A stretch of 64,000 nt of DNA from Dipetalonema caudispina (taxonomy: Eukaryota; Nematoda; Chromadorea; Rhabditida; Onchocercidae), in contig JABVXV010000053.1 in NCBI GenBank assembly GCA_013365325.1, positions 186,001 to 250,000 of the forward strand. The letters are read 5' to 3'. Position 1 is the first letter of the stretch, and each line of letters opens with the position of its first letter. The position numbers were made by a program, and so were the translations under genes. Under the pieces are notes generated by a model. It did no database searches and had not been told where the DNA came from. It saw nothing but the letters and a program-made list of their open reading frames with translations. Below are positions 12,401 to 26,815 of this stretch, one piece after another.

Positions 12401-15400
12401 AATTTGAAAATCGGACTATTCCATAGCATATTATCGGCAACGCAATGACGAAACAAGATAGGATATATCATGTAAAGTCTTGAAACAGTTAAGATGATAG
12501 CATTACGAGTTGGTTGGTAAGATCAAGGATTAAAAAATAATAGAATTTTCTACTACAGATTGATGTTCACGCGTGTTAGTCATCACCAGCAAACATGCTG
12601 TAATGTTCAGTCGTAAAGCCTTAGATCAGCCGAAATGCTAGATTGTGGAAATATATCGTTAGATTTCACCCTTTAAATGAAAATGTGGCATTTTCACTAT
12701 AAAAGTTTGCCCAAAAATCACAGGTTAGCTTTTCTGATATTTCGACCAAAGCTTTAGGTAGCCTTCATAAAGATGTCTGAAAAATAAAGTAGTGAGAAAA
12801 GTTCACCGGAATAAGACTCCAATTGCAATCTGTCTCGATTCTTCGTCTGCTGTTGAACTACAACTACTTAAACGACTTCGGCTAGACCAACAACCGGAAT
12901 TATCTGAAAGACAGGTTTAATTATTGCTTAATTCCGAACCATAGCAGTAATAAGCAAAGTTCAGCAATACAGTGGTGAAAAGCGTAAAACTCTGGTCAAC
13001 TAAAAAATATCTCTAATTAATAGCAGGATGAAAACTTTTCACATTCCTTTTTAAAAAGTCAATAAATTTCGTATAGCATACAGCAACTTTTGATACTGAT
13101 AACTCCAATAGCTTTGCTGTTTCAAGTAAGTTGCTTATAAATGATGGTACAGAAAGATATGAAAAAATTCAAGCCACCCTCGCCAAGTTCTTGGGTACAT
13201 TGGATTTCCCACTTCACCCTCGCACTCTAAATTTATTCCCCCTCCCTCCCCCTCCCCCCTATTTGTTAAATTGAAGCGATATTTTTCTATCTCACATCTC
13301 TCATCAAAAAGTTTTTCCATCTCAAAAAACACTCTCTCCTAAATATTTCATTTTTCCCTTACTATGTATAGAAATTCACGAAAAAGTGCTCATCCATTCT
13401 GAATCCTTACTACCGCCTCATTTTTAATTAAGATGCATTCAACACCTAAATTAAAGGAAAGCCCATACTTAATTGTTTCAAACTAAACGAGATCTTTCGT
13501 CCTAAATAACCTTTTTCCAAGCCAAATATCATGAAGCATATTTTACCAGAGACATTAGCGCCCTTTACTTCAACAGTTTGTTTCATCTTATGGATCATTA
13601 ATGGTTTTTACATAATAAATGCTATCGTTTGCATATTCCTACAAGGAATGTAGTGGCGTAAGATTCTGGGGATGATGGACATATTCAGTGCTACTTTTTT
13701 CTCCATATCATCTTCTCGGCAATTCTTCATCAAGACTGACCTTGATGTTTCAAATAAGAAAGGAAGTTCCCCAGCTCTGTTAAACCAAAAGAAAAGAAAA
13801 TTAGAAAAGGAGAAAAGTTAATGAAAATCAAGAAATTAAAGAAGAGTTTTACAGAAATTAAAAAAATACTATGGTGTAAAATCATCCCACTTCAAAATGT
13901 TCTGAAACCTAAAATAAGGATACTACAAGGTAATGCCTAACATGCACATTGGAGAACATTTGACGAAATGAAAATAATAACTGAAATGAAGTGGATCAAC
14001 TTCCAAAATGAACGGTTTCATAATCTCTGCATCAACTCTCTCGATGTAATTTTCTGCAACTTTGGGAAATTGAATGCTCGGTATGAACCGGTTAAAGTGA
14101 TATCACAAATTTTTGATTTCAATAATGAACTTTGAGCTTATGTTAATTAGAACTGCAGTGATGAAGACTTAAAAAGTACGCAAACATTTCTGAAGACACT
14201 TTATATTAAGTAAATTGGATAATCTTCAGTGTATGAGTAATTACAGATAAGTAAGCGCATCATCAGTGAAAGAAAGACAAAATGCATTACCCTGAAGTTA
14301 CTGGAAGTAATATGAGATATTACAAAGTGTAATTCTGAACGCCTTGAATATTAACTTATAACATTTCTTTTTTCTTCACTAATACTTATTTCTAATACTA
14401 GTACTTCATTTCTGCAATCAGCATGGAAAACTTTCTAAACTTAGTTCCAAATCGAAAATTTACCAAAATCATTAGTTTAAGCAGATGATTTATTCTAAGC
14501 CCCCTGAAACATTACTTGTTATTTTTCTACTTAAAGTCAAAATTACGAGACCTTCTCTTGAGAGAAGCTGACCTTTCTCTAACTTAAATCCCGTAAAGGC
14601 AGACAATGGGGAAAACGATAAACAAGGCATGGAAATGCCGGTTAAAATTTTATGTTTTAACCAGTGAGTGTTATTTTTGGAAGGATTGTTACTCCACCAG
14701 TAAGAATGTTCTCAGTTGGCCTTCCACTATCTAGATCCCATAAACATCACTGGGCATGAAATCCGCCACTGATGAAGCTTCGAAAAATGCAAATATTTTA
14801 CTTTCATCACATAAATTGCCCCGTTGTGCAAGTTGCATACGACGATATCGAGAAAGACGATTAGGTGAAAAAGCCCGGCAAAGTTTTATACTTCCTTCTT
14901 CGGTGTCCAACTGTAGGGAAGAATTCCGTACTCGGGTAAAACCTGCAATTAATGCAATCTTACTAATTCTGGGAATGAAATAAACACACATCATTCAGTG
15001 AATCAACCGTTAAATACAAATTTTCTCAGAATAATCAGGTTAAACGGTCACTGAGATCTGACATGTCTAATGATTGTAGAATGACTGAAAGAAGCTCACA
15101 TGTCAATGGCAGAACCATCCTAGCTTGTCCAATTGCCAATCGGAATATCAGCAGTCTTTTCGTATGTATTTAAGAACTTATTTCTATATCTACATACTTT
15201 TTTCTGTAACTCAGCCGTAAATAGTATTGTTTCCAAATATTACGTTTAATACGACAGTTTTCTCTTTATTTGAATTTTACGGAATATTGACGAACAGTGT
15301 TGAATAATACCTTCGGGAGGATCAGTCGATTGTGAACTGTAATGCACTCGTCTGCGCGACCCCTCCAATGAGCAAACTGTTGAATAGGGACTTTCCGAAT

Positions 15401-17118
15401 CAGCACTACTAGCACTACCAACGGTTATTTTGTTATCGCTGAAATAATTTCAGAAAAATCAACCATTGAAAATCATGAGAATCAATACATTCATTCGATA
15501 GAAGCTTAGAATAAAAAAAATCCAAACTACCAATTTGCTCAATTTTGAAACTGAGAAAAAAGTAAAATGACAGCAGTGGGCGATTTAAAAGTAGACGATA
15601 AATGTAAACAAGAACATTTACGGTACTGGGAAAAAATGATACCTGTTTGATAGTCTTGCCATTTTCGGGACCAAAATAACCCGACTTACCATAACTTGTT
15701 TACTATCACTGAAAAAAAGTTCTGAAAAATTCCATTTTACTATCGTTTTCATGGTCTACCAGATACATGAAACTAGAGATTCAGGTAGAATGGAAATCTG
15801 GTTTGAGACAATAAAACTAATATCAAACTAGCCCTCGCTAAGTATTTTTCAAAAACTTAAGAGGAATTTAAATTGATTTTTACCCTTCTGTTTTACCACA
15901 AATAATCACTGGCAAAATGAATCAGTAATAGTACTGAAAACGCCACAAAATACATCACGAGAACAATGTTTTTTGCAATACCTTACCTAGACCACCAAGA
16001 CCGTAATTACATGTCTACTTCCTTTTTAAACCTAACATGTCTGCCAAGTACGAGCATCACCTCGACAACTGATCACGTTGAAATCCGCTAGTTGTTAGCA
16101 AAACCGTTAATCTGCCCACTACAATGGCCGCTTGCTGTAAGCTGATGAGACATTGCGATAACTTTAACTAGAAAACATAACAAAGTACCTCAAAGAGTGT
16201 ATTTTGAAAGATTCATTTTTTGTTGTGGATAGTGAACCAAATATCATTTGTCCAATACAAGAAACATCCGGACGATGTCTTAGAAACTGAAAACTATTTC
16301 GAAAACGTCATCCTTTCATGCAAGTTTTTATCGAAAATGACTTTTTCTTAAATGAATTCTGATAATGGTACCGATACCCACTAAATTTTCAGAACAAGGT
16401 CACTGCCACCCACAGTCCTTCGATAAAGTAGAGAGATGGTAGTCGTATTTTTAATCGCATGAGTATATTTATTCTGAAAGAAATCCGTAATTTACCCGAA
16501 ACCGACCACAGTTTGAAAGCGGTGTTTTAGCTGGAATGTCAGGTGTATTCACTGGTAAAACAGTTTCGCTATCGAATAACAATCGCCGTTCACTTTCAGC
16601 CAAAATAACCAACCGCAGTGATTCTTTACCAAGTTTCTTATCGTGACAAAAACTATAATCACTAGTATGATTTTCAGTACTAAAATAAGCCGATAATCCA
16701 GTACAACATATTTTAGAGAGGAAATGCAGGAGGTGGGCAGAGAAAGGCAGATCATTATCATCGCTTAATCTTAGCTCTGACAGCATCTCCAAAACCAGAA
16801 TAATGTATGTCCTAATCTCAGGTGACTCAACCATTACATGAATGCACTTTCATGAAATTTACACGTCGAATTCCAAGGACAGTGAAAGATGGGGACAATC
16901 ACAATAAGGTCAAAGATGGCATATGAGCTGCACCAAGTTTTGTCTGAATTTGATTCCTTGCGTAAGCAAAACTAATTCTTGAAGGTACAGTTCACCAACC
17001 AAAACTGATTGATCACTTCATCTTCTCCATTCATTTTCTTTAGAAAATTACTACCATCAGTACTGATATGTTCAAGCGATCGTTTTTTTGACCTTCTTGG
17101 AAAAACGCTTTTCAACAT
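9469..17118 (-). CDS. fnip: Folliculin-interacting protein (FNIP family)
   Basis: Exons in transcript order: 17118-17055, 16776-16496, 16286-16189, 15708-15643, 15438-15311, 14942-14802, 12903-12807, 12347-12198, 12080-11862, 11744-11633, 11484-11286, 11010-10948, 10738-10524, 10176-10021, 9819-9469. All phases fit, giving 779 aa, shorter than vertebrate FNIPs. Family landmarks in order: SLRLVILAESERRLLFDS (N-terminal longin-like part), GQMIFGSL...FKIHSL, QIAIGVLF, SPVWLSL, NHLAWVASV, the PYNAQLAQY...RLARTVIIG...LLYVLTYFIRCS block, and the C-terminal DENN-type end (SDLRLIVNVAAVYYPSVLQ). FNIP partners folliculin at the lysosome and acts in amino-acid signalling to Rag GTPases and in AMPK control. 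Weakest points: the first exon (MLKSVFPRRSKKRSLEH) and its junction, and the donor at 12198 (alternative 12225 breaks phase). Several introns are long, e.g. 12904-14801. Confidence 0.85.
11204..11226. repeat. Poly(A) tract in FNIP intron
   Basis: Run of about 22 A on the plus strand, which is a poly(U) tract in the FNIP pre-mRNA, inside the intron after the exon ending at 11286. Confidence 0.9.
13238..13259 (-). other. Potential G-quadruplex in FNIP intron
   Basis: The plus strand has C5-T-C3-T-C5-T-C6; the transcribed-sense (minus) strand therefore reads G6-A-G5-A-G3-A-G5, four G runs with single-base loops. It lies in the 1.9-kb intron between exons at 14802 and 12903, so it would also be present in the pre-mRNA. 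Folding is predicted from the p(attern) G3+ N1 only. Confidence 0.7.
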
Positions 17119-19408
17119 CGCTAGGTTTATTCCCACATCAATAACCATCTACAGGATCGAGTTTTCTATTTTCCAAACAACCAATTCTACCTTCTCTAAG
17201 TTCTGAAACAAAAAAAAAAAGAAAGATTTCTACCAGAATTCCAACCAAAGATATGAATCATAAATTCGCACGAGTTTTTTTCAATTTAGAGGAATGTTAC
17301 AATAGAACAACTATTCCGCTTTTCATTTTTTGACGTTTCTTTCAACTCCTGTCTATATTATGGTCAAAAGCGTCCTAAGCTATGGCGTCCATTTAACTAT
17401 CAACTGCTAAAAAGCACAGACCCTTTCTCTATCTCATTATGCTAAATTTTCCGGAAGTAACAAAACAAGAAACATTTATGGCAAATCTTAAAAGTAGTTT
17501 TCCTGTAAAACTCATAACAACAACGTCCAACCAATTATCCTTACATCTCACAATGATTCAAAAGCTTTTGTAAGCATGTATTAAAAAGTGAAATTATTTC
17601 AGCAAGAAAAATTTGAAACATAATTCTCAAACGAAAGCTCGTTAATCCCATTAAGGAAACAGACATTCAAACAAATCCCGCCGCATCCGTCAATAAGAAC
17701 CTCACTATTTCAACACACTTAAATTCAACTCCCTCTTTCAAAAGGTGAGATTAAATTGTAAGACCCGAAGTAAGACCTTCTCTATTTGTTTTGTTGTTTT
17801 CATGCAGTTAAAACATCAATACATGGAAAATGGATAAGAACCATATAAAGCACATGAAGCATGAAATAACATTTCATCCTCAGTCAACTGATGAAATACA
17901 TAGATCAGCAACGACGTTAATATCAGTACAAATAATGCCAAATAATGCGGATAGTAACGATCAGATTGGATGCTACTTCCACATGATAAATGCATTTTCT
18001 TGATTCTCCTGGTGTATTTATTCAAATATTTTGAGGATTACTTTTTTCCACTTCTACTAACCAGTAACACCAATGCTTTTTTTATGGCGATAATTTTAAC
18101 TAGAAAAACACGAGAAAAATATCTTAAAATATTAACTGGGGATTATGCAACCCTCTGTTGCGTCTATTAGTCCAAGTTTTCACATCATTTACTGCAAACA
18201 AATTTAAAAACAGTTTCATGAAAGAAAAAAGTGCTTGATATTTTTCGAAATTGATTTTCCGATGACTATGAATTAGAAATGACTAAAAATGGATGATGGA
18301 AACGAAGCAAAAAGACAACATGAGAGTAGTCAACAATAATACATCGTCCATCTCAGTGGACAATGATGGCTCGATGTCGAGCAATAGTAAGCGGCACTAG
18401 AAAGAATATCATATATCGCTGCTGAGTCAGCACGGAACATTAGCGATTTAGCGATTGCAAGAAAGGTTATACCAACCAACAGGTTATGATTCACCCAATT
18501 TATACAGAATAAAATTTCCCACAGATTTTGGAAGAGAAAGAATAGCAAAAGTGTACTATGAACTCCAAGGGGAAAAATGAAAAATTAGAGAAACCAAAGC
18601 TATATCACCAATACATAATCGGAGATATAGTATAAGTTTTAACAAAAGTATGGATGAAATGAAATGCGTCTGATTACCTTGTACATAATACAGTAATGTT
18701 TACAAATCCTGAAATTGTCAGCGTGTAATGGACCCGTTATAAAACATGCAAAGCCAAATTATTTGGCAAAATTAAAATAACTCGGCGTACGATAAAAAAG
18801 TTCCTCTACATTACAACAATCATTTTAACATTTCCCAAATTTTTGTAAATTTCACAGCAAGACTATTTACAATTCACTAATTCCCACACACAAAAAAAAA
18901 AGATCAGCTGCAGAAACAAAATTTCCTTACTTGTGCATATATAATGCTTCTATATGTACAACGCGGTCTCTAATCATGATTTGAAAACAGTCTTAGCTGG
19001 TGGAGCTTCATGGGGCTTATTTCGATATGCGATTCCTACTTTAATTTTACGGAGAAGATACATAATTTACATATATAAACATGATAAAGTGATGTGAATA
19101 TCCAAAGTTTATTTAAATTAAGATTTGAGTGCAAAATAAAAATTGCTTCCTAATTAAATTATGTGCAGATATTTTACAAAGACTATTCAGAAGACTGCGG
19201 ACTGTAATCATAAAAAAAGATAATTAGAAATAAAGATATCTGTAAAATGTGCATTGAAGTTTTTTACTGTCAAAAATCGACGGCAAATAGTGGGGTGATA
19301 GTGATAATAAAAAAAAGATATCATCACTTGGCATCTAATGTAGCAATAGTGATAAAAGAAGGCAACGCTTCAGAGGGGTGGCAGATTCTAGTGAATTCAT
19401 TCTCTTAC

Positions 19409-19529
19409 ACGTCATGTTTAGAAAGGAAACGGGAAATGATGGAAGGGAAGTAGAATGGGGTGACGTCATCGCTTTGAAGTTGGTATTCGGCTTGGGTGTC
19501 GTCTCAAAGAACTTTGCGAATGCTTCCAT
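19409..19529 (-). other. Candidate orphan 5' exon
   Basis: On the minus strand an ATG at 19529 lies five bases after an AATTCAG acceptor-like site, opens a 40-codon frame (starts MEAFAKFFETTPKPN) and ends at a strong GTAAGA donor in phase 1. This is the architecture of a trans-spliced first exon. It cannot join the FNIP second exon at 16776, because the junction would create a stop codon. I cannot identify the rest of the gene; it may be an alternative FNIP leader, an unrelated small gene, or chance. Confidence 0.25.
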
Positions 19530-19666
19530 AAGCACTGAATTGTGCTGGGAACGGGAAAATGGAAGAAAGAACATTTAAGACTTCGTTGGAATTACATTTA
19601 CCTCTTCAGAAGTTAAACGATAAGAATATGCAATAAATTATCAGATAACTTCCTGAATCAAGTGAA

Positions 19667-19690
19667 TCTCTCTCTCTCTCTTTCTCTCTC
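19667..19690. repeat. (CT)n microsatellite
   Basis: Run of TC dinucleotides with one TTT interruption in intergenic DNA. Confidence 0.85.
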
Positions 19691-20465
19691 CATGCTGATC
19701 AATGTTTTGAGCATGAATGATAAAATGATGTCTGTTTAATGTATTCATTTCGTAAATAAATTTGGAAATAAAAATTAAATATATAAAAGTTGAAGTGCAT
19801 GAAGCACTGGAACAAAAGTATCGTAATAATGTACTCCTGCACAATACACTTGTCACTTCTTATTTTTTATAAGCGAAGAATTCATTTTCATACTACATGA
19901 ATATACCAAACGTAAACATAACAAAGAAGAAATAGAGAGGATCAAAATTGCAGTTAACAACATAAGATGGATGAATGCGCCATCAAATAACACGAGTGGG
20001 TAAATAACTGGGTAAAAAATAACTGAACAAATCAGATGTAATCATGAATAAATGGATAGTAGAATTAACTATTTGATAACACTGTTGCATATAAGATGGC
20101 TCATAGATATCTTAGCTTGAAAATAAGATAGGGGAACAGGGAGGTATGAAGAGAGGGATGAAACTGTTTGGTATGGGAAGGAAGATAATAGATTTTATTT
20201 CTACTATTCAAGCTGTTGAAATGTCAGTCAGAAATGACGAGACATGATCATGATCATAGTAATCAGAATTGAATACTGGATATAAGTTCAAATTTTTTGG
20301 GAAAAGAAGCAATCGGTATTGTCAGTCCTGTTGTTAATTAACAACAGATAATGATAGGAAACAATAACAGTAAGAAACTGGTGTTGGATGATCGGTGACG
20401 GGGCCAGTGGGCGACCGCACGACGGGAAAGAGGAAGAATTACTGCCATAAGATGGGGGATCCCTC

Positions 20466-20501
20466 TCATACCATACCATACCATATCATCATCATCATCA
20501 G
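20466..20501. repeat. (CCATA)n / (TCA)n compound microsatellite
   Basis: Three CCATA units pass directly into about five ATC/TCA units. Intergenic, no coding frame through it. Confidence 0.85.
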
Positions 20502-23500
20502 ATGTGGGCAATGATGCATTACACTCCGATACATTCAGACTTACACAAAACCACTGGACTGATTGATACTCGTCCTAAAATGCATATATAACGCTGACAG
20601 ACGTACTCAATGTCTGTCTACCCATCCGACTGTCTGTCTATCCGTCTGTCCCTTTGGATATGTCTGTGCGGAGGTGTCTCAACAATCAGTCCCAATTCCT
20701 TGGCTCACCGCCTGCTCCATCCACATCATCTATTTGCCTCTCATGCCATTTGCACGTGACTAACATTGGCGAAAAGCCAACAAATAATAGACGGGCGTAA
20801 AGGGACAGACGGATAGAGATAAACCCCGCCCACACATATATTAACGAGCGATACATTAATGTTACTGTTGTGATAGGCGGGACGTGTAGTGGCGGGACAT
20901 TGTTACGTTGTGTGGTAGGGAGAGTACGTTGCGTGTTTACGCCGTGCTTTTTACGTCCCTATATTCCTTTACTGAATGCTTCTCGCAAGGGAGAGTGAGG
21001 CAGTTCGTTATGAGAGTGCACATATGCGTGCATATACAGAGAGCAAGCATTACATGCACATGCATTCAACTACCGAATGAACATGCAGCGATTGCTAGTA
21101 GTTAACGGTTCTGCTCTCAATCCCTCACCATTTCCCAGCCTATTTCATCCTGTACCTTTCCTGGCTTTCTCTCATCTTCCTTTTCGTGAAAGAGACTTTA
21201 TTGAATTTCGAATTTGAAGTGCCAGGAGATATTTTTCAGTAATCCATTATTGATCATCTTCTCTTAAAGATGACCGTCGAATTATATTTCGATTTTGTTA
21301 TTCTGGAGAAGTAATACTAGCGATTTGATTATCTCTTGAAAAAGGGAGGGTTTCAAATCCCAAGTAATTAAATAATTGGGAACGTTAAATTTCGTCATTA
21401 GAAATAATTTTCAACCTACTAAAAGATGCTTAAGCTTCATTCAGCATTCAAGAATTACAGTTAGTTACATTTAGAGTTTCATTTCCAATGATTCAGAAAT
21501 AAGTTTTCGTGCGTTTCTTCCTTCCGGTTGTCATCAGCGTAATTGATATCTTACATGGGGTACGTCTTCGCGAGAAGTCCTTTCTGTTTAGTGGTTTAGA
21601 TATTTGTAAATCGGTATATTCCATTGCTTTGGACATATGAGCACATATAGTTTTAAGCGAAATGCTTCCTGCAAATAGGATAGGGATGATGGTAGAGGTG
21701 GTATTTGTAAAAAAAAAAAAAGAATGCAAGAGACGAGGTTGATTTATGAGTGCAGTGTTAACAATCTTTTTTTGTCTTGATGTTGGCCAATAGCGGGAAG
21801 GAAAAGCTACGCGATAGGGGAAAAGGCGAAAAAAAAAAGGGGTAATAAGGGAGGAATTTACTATGTTTTCTCAGACGATGAATGTACAAGTTGTTAGAAG
21901 TTTGCAGAGGAAATTGGCCGATACGACAGTGAAGGAACAGAAATTTACAAAGGGTCCAAGTGAACATTAGTAAATGAAAGACGAACTTTGAACTCCCACA
22001 TTAAAGTTTTCGATTTCCAAAACTCTAGCCATTGGATAGTTTGTTAGGGAATTACTGAAAAAGAGTTCTACGCTAGCAAATTGGTGAAGTCTCTTCATAC
22101 AGTCGTAAAAACTGAGTATGGAAGGTATTTCAATCATTAACAGTTTAAGTTTAAATTTCTTGGAATGTATTTGAATCATTAATAGTTTGACTAGATCAGA
22201 TCTATCACATCTCTAAATGGAAAATTTTAGCTGATTCACATTCTCATGAGGAAATTTCAAGAGTCCTCATTGTTGTACATTTCTGATGTGTAGATTTTTG
22301 TCACAAAAACTGTAAGTTAAGATTCAAAATATGAAATACGATGACGATAAGAAAAAGAATGCCAAAATGCCTGTTTTAATTTACTGAATCAGACTTTCTG
22401 CTCTTCATAAACTGGCTAAGATTAGGCGTACTCGGAATCTACTGCACTTCCGGAATACACTTACATTTGGATATCAGGATCATCTAATAGAAAGAATGGA
22501 AAAAGAAGGTGGAAACAGCAAAGAACATGCAAGATAGAACAAAAAATATGTAAAAACAAGGTAAAAAACATAATATATTTCTCAATAAAAAATTTCAAAC
22601 ATTCAATTATTTTTGTGCGAAGGTTTGTCCAAAATAATAACAGCTGTTATCTCACAAAATTTAGTTAAAAAAAAAAAAAAAAAACCATACGGACGGGTGA
22701 TTTGAATGAAAATGAGGGAGGGAAGAGAGAAAGAAGGTCATCTGGCGATTTGTTTTTTTGACTTGTACAAAACATAAGTTTTAACAGGAGGAAATAAAAG
22801 GGAAAAATTTTAAAAGTAATTTGAATGACGAGTTACAATATTTCTTTAAAATGTATACTTGCACTGTCAAAGAATGCATGAAGAAGTAATACGTGTTTCA
22901 ACAAAGACTTTCTATTCTAATGCACTCTTGGATTTATGGGAATTTCAGAGTTTCCAATTATTTTAGAAAACCTGTAAAAAGAAATTTTTCATTGCAATGC
23001 GTGATAGTTCGCAAATGGATATCAATGTTTAGCAAAATATAATATAATATGAGCTTTGAACAATCTGAGGAAATACATAAGCATCAGTTCAGGTAAATAA
23101 ATCTACCCGGTGGATGAAACAGAATGCATGATATAATGACTAGTTACTAAAAAGATTGAGATCAGCATGCGAGATGCATCAATATTGTTTACTGCAATGA
23201 ACAATCGAACATTTTAATGTTAATTTCAAATGGTGAGTCAGATTTTCAATCATTTAATGATAATTCGCTGTCAGAAATCCATAGCAGTGAATTTCTATCC
23301 GTTGTATATCTTTGAGACTGTTTGCTTCAAATGCTTTTTAGCGGTCAAAAGTTTCTTTCAAATAGGATTTTCAAGATTCTGAGCTATCTTTTGAGAGTTG
23401 ATTTTCAATTAAATTGGAATTTAAAGTTTTTAAAAGTTTGGTTACTACAACTTTAATAAATTTGAATTCATAACTTCTGCAACTAAGTAAACCCTAATAT

Positions 23501-26500
23501 TCCTTCATAATTAAATGATTTGAAGTTAAAAGCACAGCAAAGATATGTAGGGTAAACATAAAAAAGTATTTATCAGAAACAAATAGTTGAAAGAATTAAA
23601 TAATAGTTTCAATAAAGAAGTGATTAATCGCGTCATTCCACCTAAGGCAAAACAAAAAAATATTTATGAAAAACGTTTAATGTGTTTCGTTAACTGAGCC
23701 AATACATTCCATTTTATTATCATTCTAGACAGAATATATCATCAAAATTGAAAATGATTGAAGAATATATCTCTTACTTTTACGCTCAATAATTTAGAAC
23801 TTCAATTTCACTTTATTTTATGAACATCGGGATGTCAAAGTATCATTAACATTTGAAGAGATTAAAATTATTTGTAATAAAAGTGACGCTTATCATAATG
23901 AAGCCAAAACCATTCAGAATGCTTCATTTTTCCTCGGTACCATGACAAAAAAAGTACAGTGATCAATAATTCAGAGCTAAAAGCATAAAACTTTTGATCC
24001 GATGGTCCACAAGAGATCTCCAGGTTTCTCTAAGCTCTGAAATCTAAAAATTGAAAGTTATTTTGCATAAGATGATCAGTTCAGAGTATTCTTTGGATAT
24101 ATTCACTGCAATCCTAACAAAGGTCAAGCTAATGTCAAATTCTAATAGAGCAAAGTGACAGAAAAATCCACAAAAATACTCATTTGATAAGTCCAAATGG
24201 ATGCACTCAAACTCACAACCCAATAAACTTCTCATTTTCAGTAATATTTCATTTAAATTTATGAAGTATTATTCGATGGAAGTATTCCTTTCCTTCTAGA
24301 CTAAACGAATAAGATACAATTAACACAATTAACATATTCAAATAATGGTACAAATAACGCAAAACTAAATGGAATGAGAATGAGAGACACAATTATGCAT
24401 CTGTTCTAATCATATTTTTATCTTAGTCACAGAACGAAATGATCTCGCATGAAAAAAATTTTCGGGTGGTCCGCAGAAAAAAAAAACAGAATCAATTTGA
24501 TTATTTTAGAATCCCACAGAAATATAATCTTCAGATTTAGATCTAGAATATAATTTTCCTGGATTTTTAATTTGATAAGTCAAGGATCTGGCTGAAAAAT
24601 TTCTTTGACCAAGAACTTCATCAACAGTCAAAGCAAACAAATAGTAACGAAAGCAATAAGAAAAACAAAAAAGCAGAGTAGTTGTACATTATTCTACATG
24701 AAAGAGTTATTTACTATTTAATTGAATATCTTCGACTTTAAAAATATTGAAAAATTAAGGCAATCCAAAGTTGTCATACCTTAGAGGCCAGAAAGTTTTG
24801 AAGTTTGAAAATTAAGCATTGTGGTAATTTGGAACAAACATAGATGTGAAATGCAGAGAAAAAACGTTCACATCTTAATTTAAGCTTACCATTCTGGCAT
24901 TCATTTCAGTTTCTCTGTTTGGACTTACTATCATTTACAACACTTTTACAACTATCTACATTATAATAGGATGTAATACGTATGAAAATTCTACAACTTT
25001 TACAACAAAAATTCATATCCATTCACTTAACAGATTTTAAAGAGTTGAATGAATCTGCAGTACAAGTAAAATGTGAAATTCAAAAGGAGGATTCGGAAGT
25101 TGAAAATCTTTCTGCCATATATGCTTTCAAACTAACTTCTACTTAACAGCAGTTTGAACTGTAGTTCGCTGGTCATCCACTATTACCGCTCATGCAATTA
25201 CTCCAAAAGAATAAGCATTCGAGAATTTTTCATGTGAAATAAACATCAAGTGGAAAGAATAGAGGTTACCAAAATTTCTAAATCAATGAAATCGAAGAAG
25301 TGGTAAGGACTGGGGAGCAAAAAGAAGTGGAAAAGAAGTAGAAAAAAACTATTTCGGATTTATTTCTTCATGTTTTGAACTTTAAATTTAATTTCCAAAT
25401 TTCTCGGCGTAAGACTAGTCCACACGCAACAGGTTTTAATCTATTAATGACTTTAAAACACGATGGATTTGTATATTAAGACGAGTTAATTTACCGGAGT
25501 GTTAATTGCGTAAAGTAGGTCGTACGTCACAATATTTCTTTGTCCAAGGACTAATTAATGATCAGAATTATTTGAAAGTTCATCCCACGTTTAGTTTGGA
25601 CGCTCCAGTTCTTTTTCACTAATAACGTAAATAGAATAATAAACCAAACTGATACATGTAACTGCAAACACACAAATATGTTGTAAAAAATAGATCAGTT
25701 CCACAAACTTCCTAGGTCAAAAGTAAATTTAAATAATATCTTACACTGTTGGTCTTTTCTATGATTCTTTCGAAGAATAATTTTATTAAGATATGCTCCA
25801 TAAAATTCCACTTTCATAACTAGGGTACCAAATTCACGGTAAAGATGTGCAATCACTGTTTTTTGAAATTCTAAAAAATTTTAACAAATTATTGTAAAGA
25901 AAAGGAATAACGAAAAAGAAGTGAAAAAATATAAGCACAAAAAGTAATTGCAATTTCTCAGGTTTTTCAAGTTAAACAAGAAGAACCTAAATGGAAGAGT
26001 AAATGGTAATTTCATTCTTTTTCAGTCGGGTAGAATTTCATCAGAACTAATCAAATAGTAAAATAAAAAACTACAGGTGAAGCATGAGTTCAATCTTAAC
26101 AAAGTTTGAGGATTCTGCTAGATATGTCTAAGCGCAGAAGATTTCAACCAGTCGACTTTTCCAAATATGAATTAATTGTTGCATAAGCGAGATGGAAATT
26201 TTTTCAGTATTTGTTGAAAGATTAACAGATCATGACCAAATTCTCGTTAAATCACTAAGCTGGATTTTCCAGGAATGAATTTTTAAGTTTCTAGATGTCT
26301 CCTCACCTCATTCGAAAAATTTGAAGCGTATTTTGAATTACACTTAATTTGGTCTCGTATTTTACTCCCGCACTTATTAGCTTTAAATTCGTTAATGAAC
26401 TGACCATAGAATTTTGTTATTTCTTCAAATTTAATTTAAGGTGCGCATCATTAGGATATTTAACGTATTCCTTTGGAAATCCTTGTTCGTCCTTTCATCT

Positions 26501-26815
26501 AGATTAAAATTTCATGGTATAAGGCGTTTCATAAACTCCCCTCCATCCTCTAAAACTTTCCTCAAACCAGTAGTTTCCAGTTCTTCAAGCTCCCTCTGCT
26601 CTTTCTATGGTTAAGATGACAACATCTATCTGGTTGGTGATTTGTGGCATCATGCATAGCAGATACCAGTATTCCCACACAATATGCAAGTTGTTGGTCT
26701 CTTTTTTCCCACCTCAAAATCATCAATCCCCTGAGCATTACTACACTACCTCACGCAATAGATCTTAAGTTCCCAGCACCTTCCACCAACTAATTGAAAA
26801 TTCTTCGGACAACAG

